The notes below the pieces were generated by a model that ran no database searches, was not told the origin of the DNA, and was given only the letters and a program-made list of their open reading frames with translations. The translations under genes and the position numbers were made by a program. 64,000 bases of DNA, taken from the NCBI RefSeq assembly GCF_000151315.2, contig NW_011887296.1, positions 1,250,660 through 1,314,659 of the forward strand, in the 5' to 3' direction. The stretch comes from Capsaspora owczarzaki ATCC 30864. Lineage: Eukaryota; Opisthokonta; Filasterea. Of the stretch, positions 63,375 to 64,000 are shown piece after piece; the stretch's first letter is position 1; each line of letters opens with the position of its first letter.

Positions 63375-64000
63375 AACTAGTCCTGCATGTTTGACTTTTG
63401 CTTTTGAGCTCAATTGTGAATGATTAATATTGAACACCCCTCAAACCATCCTGCTTCACAGTTGAATCACTCGTACTTTTTTCTTTTGTCTTTCTTCTTT
63501 TGGTCGGTAAATGATCTCGCTATGAAACCAACTTGCAAACAATTCAGTTCGATCATCGCCTGACGCTTCACTGCGGCAGCACGATGCACTGCCTTTTGTG
63601 TTTATGTTGTTGTGTGGTGACTCTGTGGCGTGTGAGTGTGTGTGTTGTGTGTGTGTGAGTGTGTGTGTGTGTGTGTGTGAGTGAGCGCGATGGCGATTAA
63701 CACGCTGCTCGACACTCAAAAACCAGTTTCCCCTTCTCCCTTTCATCCTCCGTTTCGCAAACATGCTGATGGGGTATGTCTGTCAACCCCCTTTTCCACA
63801 CTTTACAGCCTCAGCCCATCTTCTTGCAGCTCCAGAACGACGACAGAGGGGAAGGGAGGCCAGCGCGATCCATGAACTGAGCTGCAATACAAAACGCCAT
63901 GTGCCTTTTTCTTTTTTTTTTTTTTCTTTTTTTCCCTTTCGCTCCATTCTCCACACCCATGATCGATGCCGATGACTCGCTGGTATCCAAAGCTCACTTT
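63375..64000. other. Right edge: 3' flank and possible start of another gene
   Basis: After the NTPase gene the sequence is AT-rich. At 63690 an ATG opens MAINTLLDTQKPVSPSPFHP, which reaches a GTATGT donor at ~63777; a cttgcag acceptor at ~63832 follows in phase and ends after 16 codons. This two-exon frame of about 46 codons has no known match and may be chance. No other exon is visible up to the end. Confidence 0.25.
63630..63684. repeat. GT dinucleotide microsatellite
   Basis: About 25 GT units with a few interruptions, just upstream of the possible small gene at the right edge. Confidence 0.85.

Overview
This is a gene-dense, intron-rich nuclear window from a unicellular eukaryote. The gene set suggests a protist close to animals and fungi: SFT2, NSF, protein O-mannosyltransferase, a GATA factor, bZIP and bHLH factors, a UCKL1-type kinase/UPRT, a START-domain acyl-CoA thioesterase, a RasGAP, LIM domains and a receptor tail rich in tyrosine motifs. 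A filasterean such as Capsaspora is my best guess; that is inference, not proof. Exons are GC-rich. Introns are mostly about 70-600 bp and pyrimidine-rich, usually GT-AG with a few GC-AG. Non-coding DNA carries very long A and T runs. I joined exons by hand from splice sites and reading phase; most multi-exon models below close exactly in frame.

Layout. 0.6-9.9 kb: an intronless SDR oxidoreductase (+), a coiled-coil/LRR/SAM protein (-), a lipid-anchored adaptor-like protein (-) and a bZIP factor (+) with a long T-rich leader. 10.2-16.5 kb (-): a 12-exon acyl-CoA thioesterase (two hotdog domains plus START) and an 11-exon uridine kinase/UPRT fusion. 16.7-23.9 kb (-): one 9-exon gene for a 1,773-residue protein with two C2 domains, a RasGAP domain, two class III nucleotidyl cyclase domains and three LIM domains. 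24.3-31.3 kb: PCMT (+), a bleomycin hydrolase with an acidic N-terminal extension (-) and an RBM34/Nop12 protein (-). 31.6 kb: a 5S rRNA gene (-). 32.0-35.1 kb (-): a type I membrane protein with a repeat ectodomain and a tail of ITAM-like tyrosine motifs. 37.3-40.8 kb (+): pirin, with a TATA box, and SFT2. 41.0-48.6 kb (-): a protein O-mannosyltransferase and an ankyrin/galactose-binding-like/SAM protein. 48.8-52.1 kb (+): NSF. 52.8-59.2 kb (-): GATA and bHLH-like factors around an unexplained run of GC-rich islands. 60.6-63.4 kb (+): an intronless 911-residue P-loop NTPase with a C-terminal nuclease-like motif, resembling Crinkler/RHS-type proteins.

The standout is the RasGAP-cyclase-LIM gene. 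Its RasGAP module has Gln where the arginine finger should be. Its first cyclase domain keeps the metal and adenine-specificity residues, while the second has lost both metal aspartates. The domain order suggests a Ras-sensing adenylyl cyclase built into a single chain. In yeast the same link is made by separate proteins. Secretory-pathway genes (SFT2, NSF, O-mannosyltransferase) and pyrimidine salvage (UCK/UPRT) are otherwise ordinary housekeeping genes, and I see no operon-like logic between neighbours.
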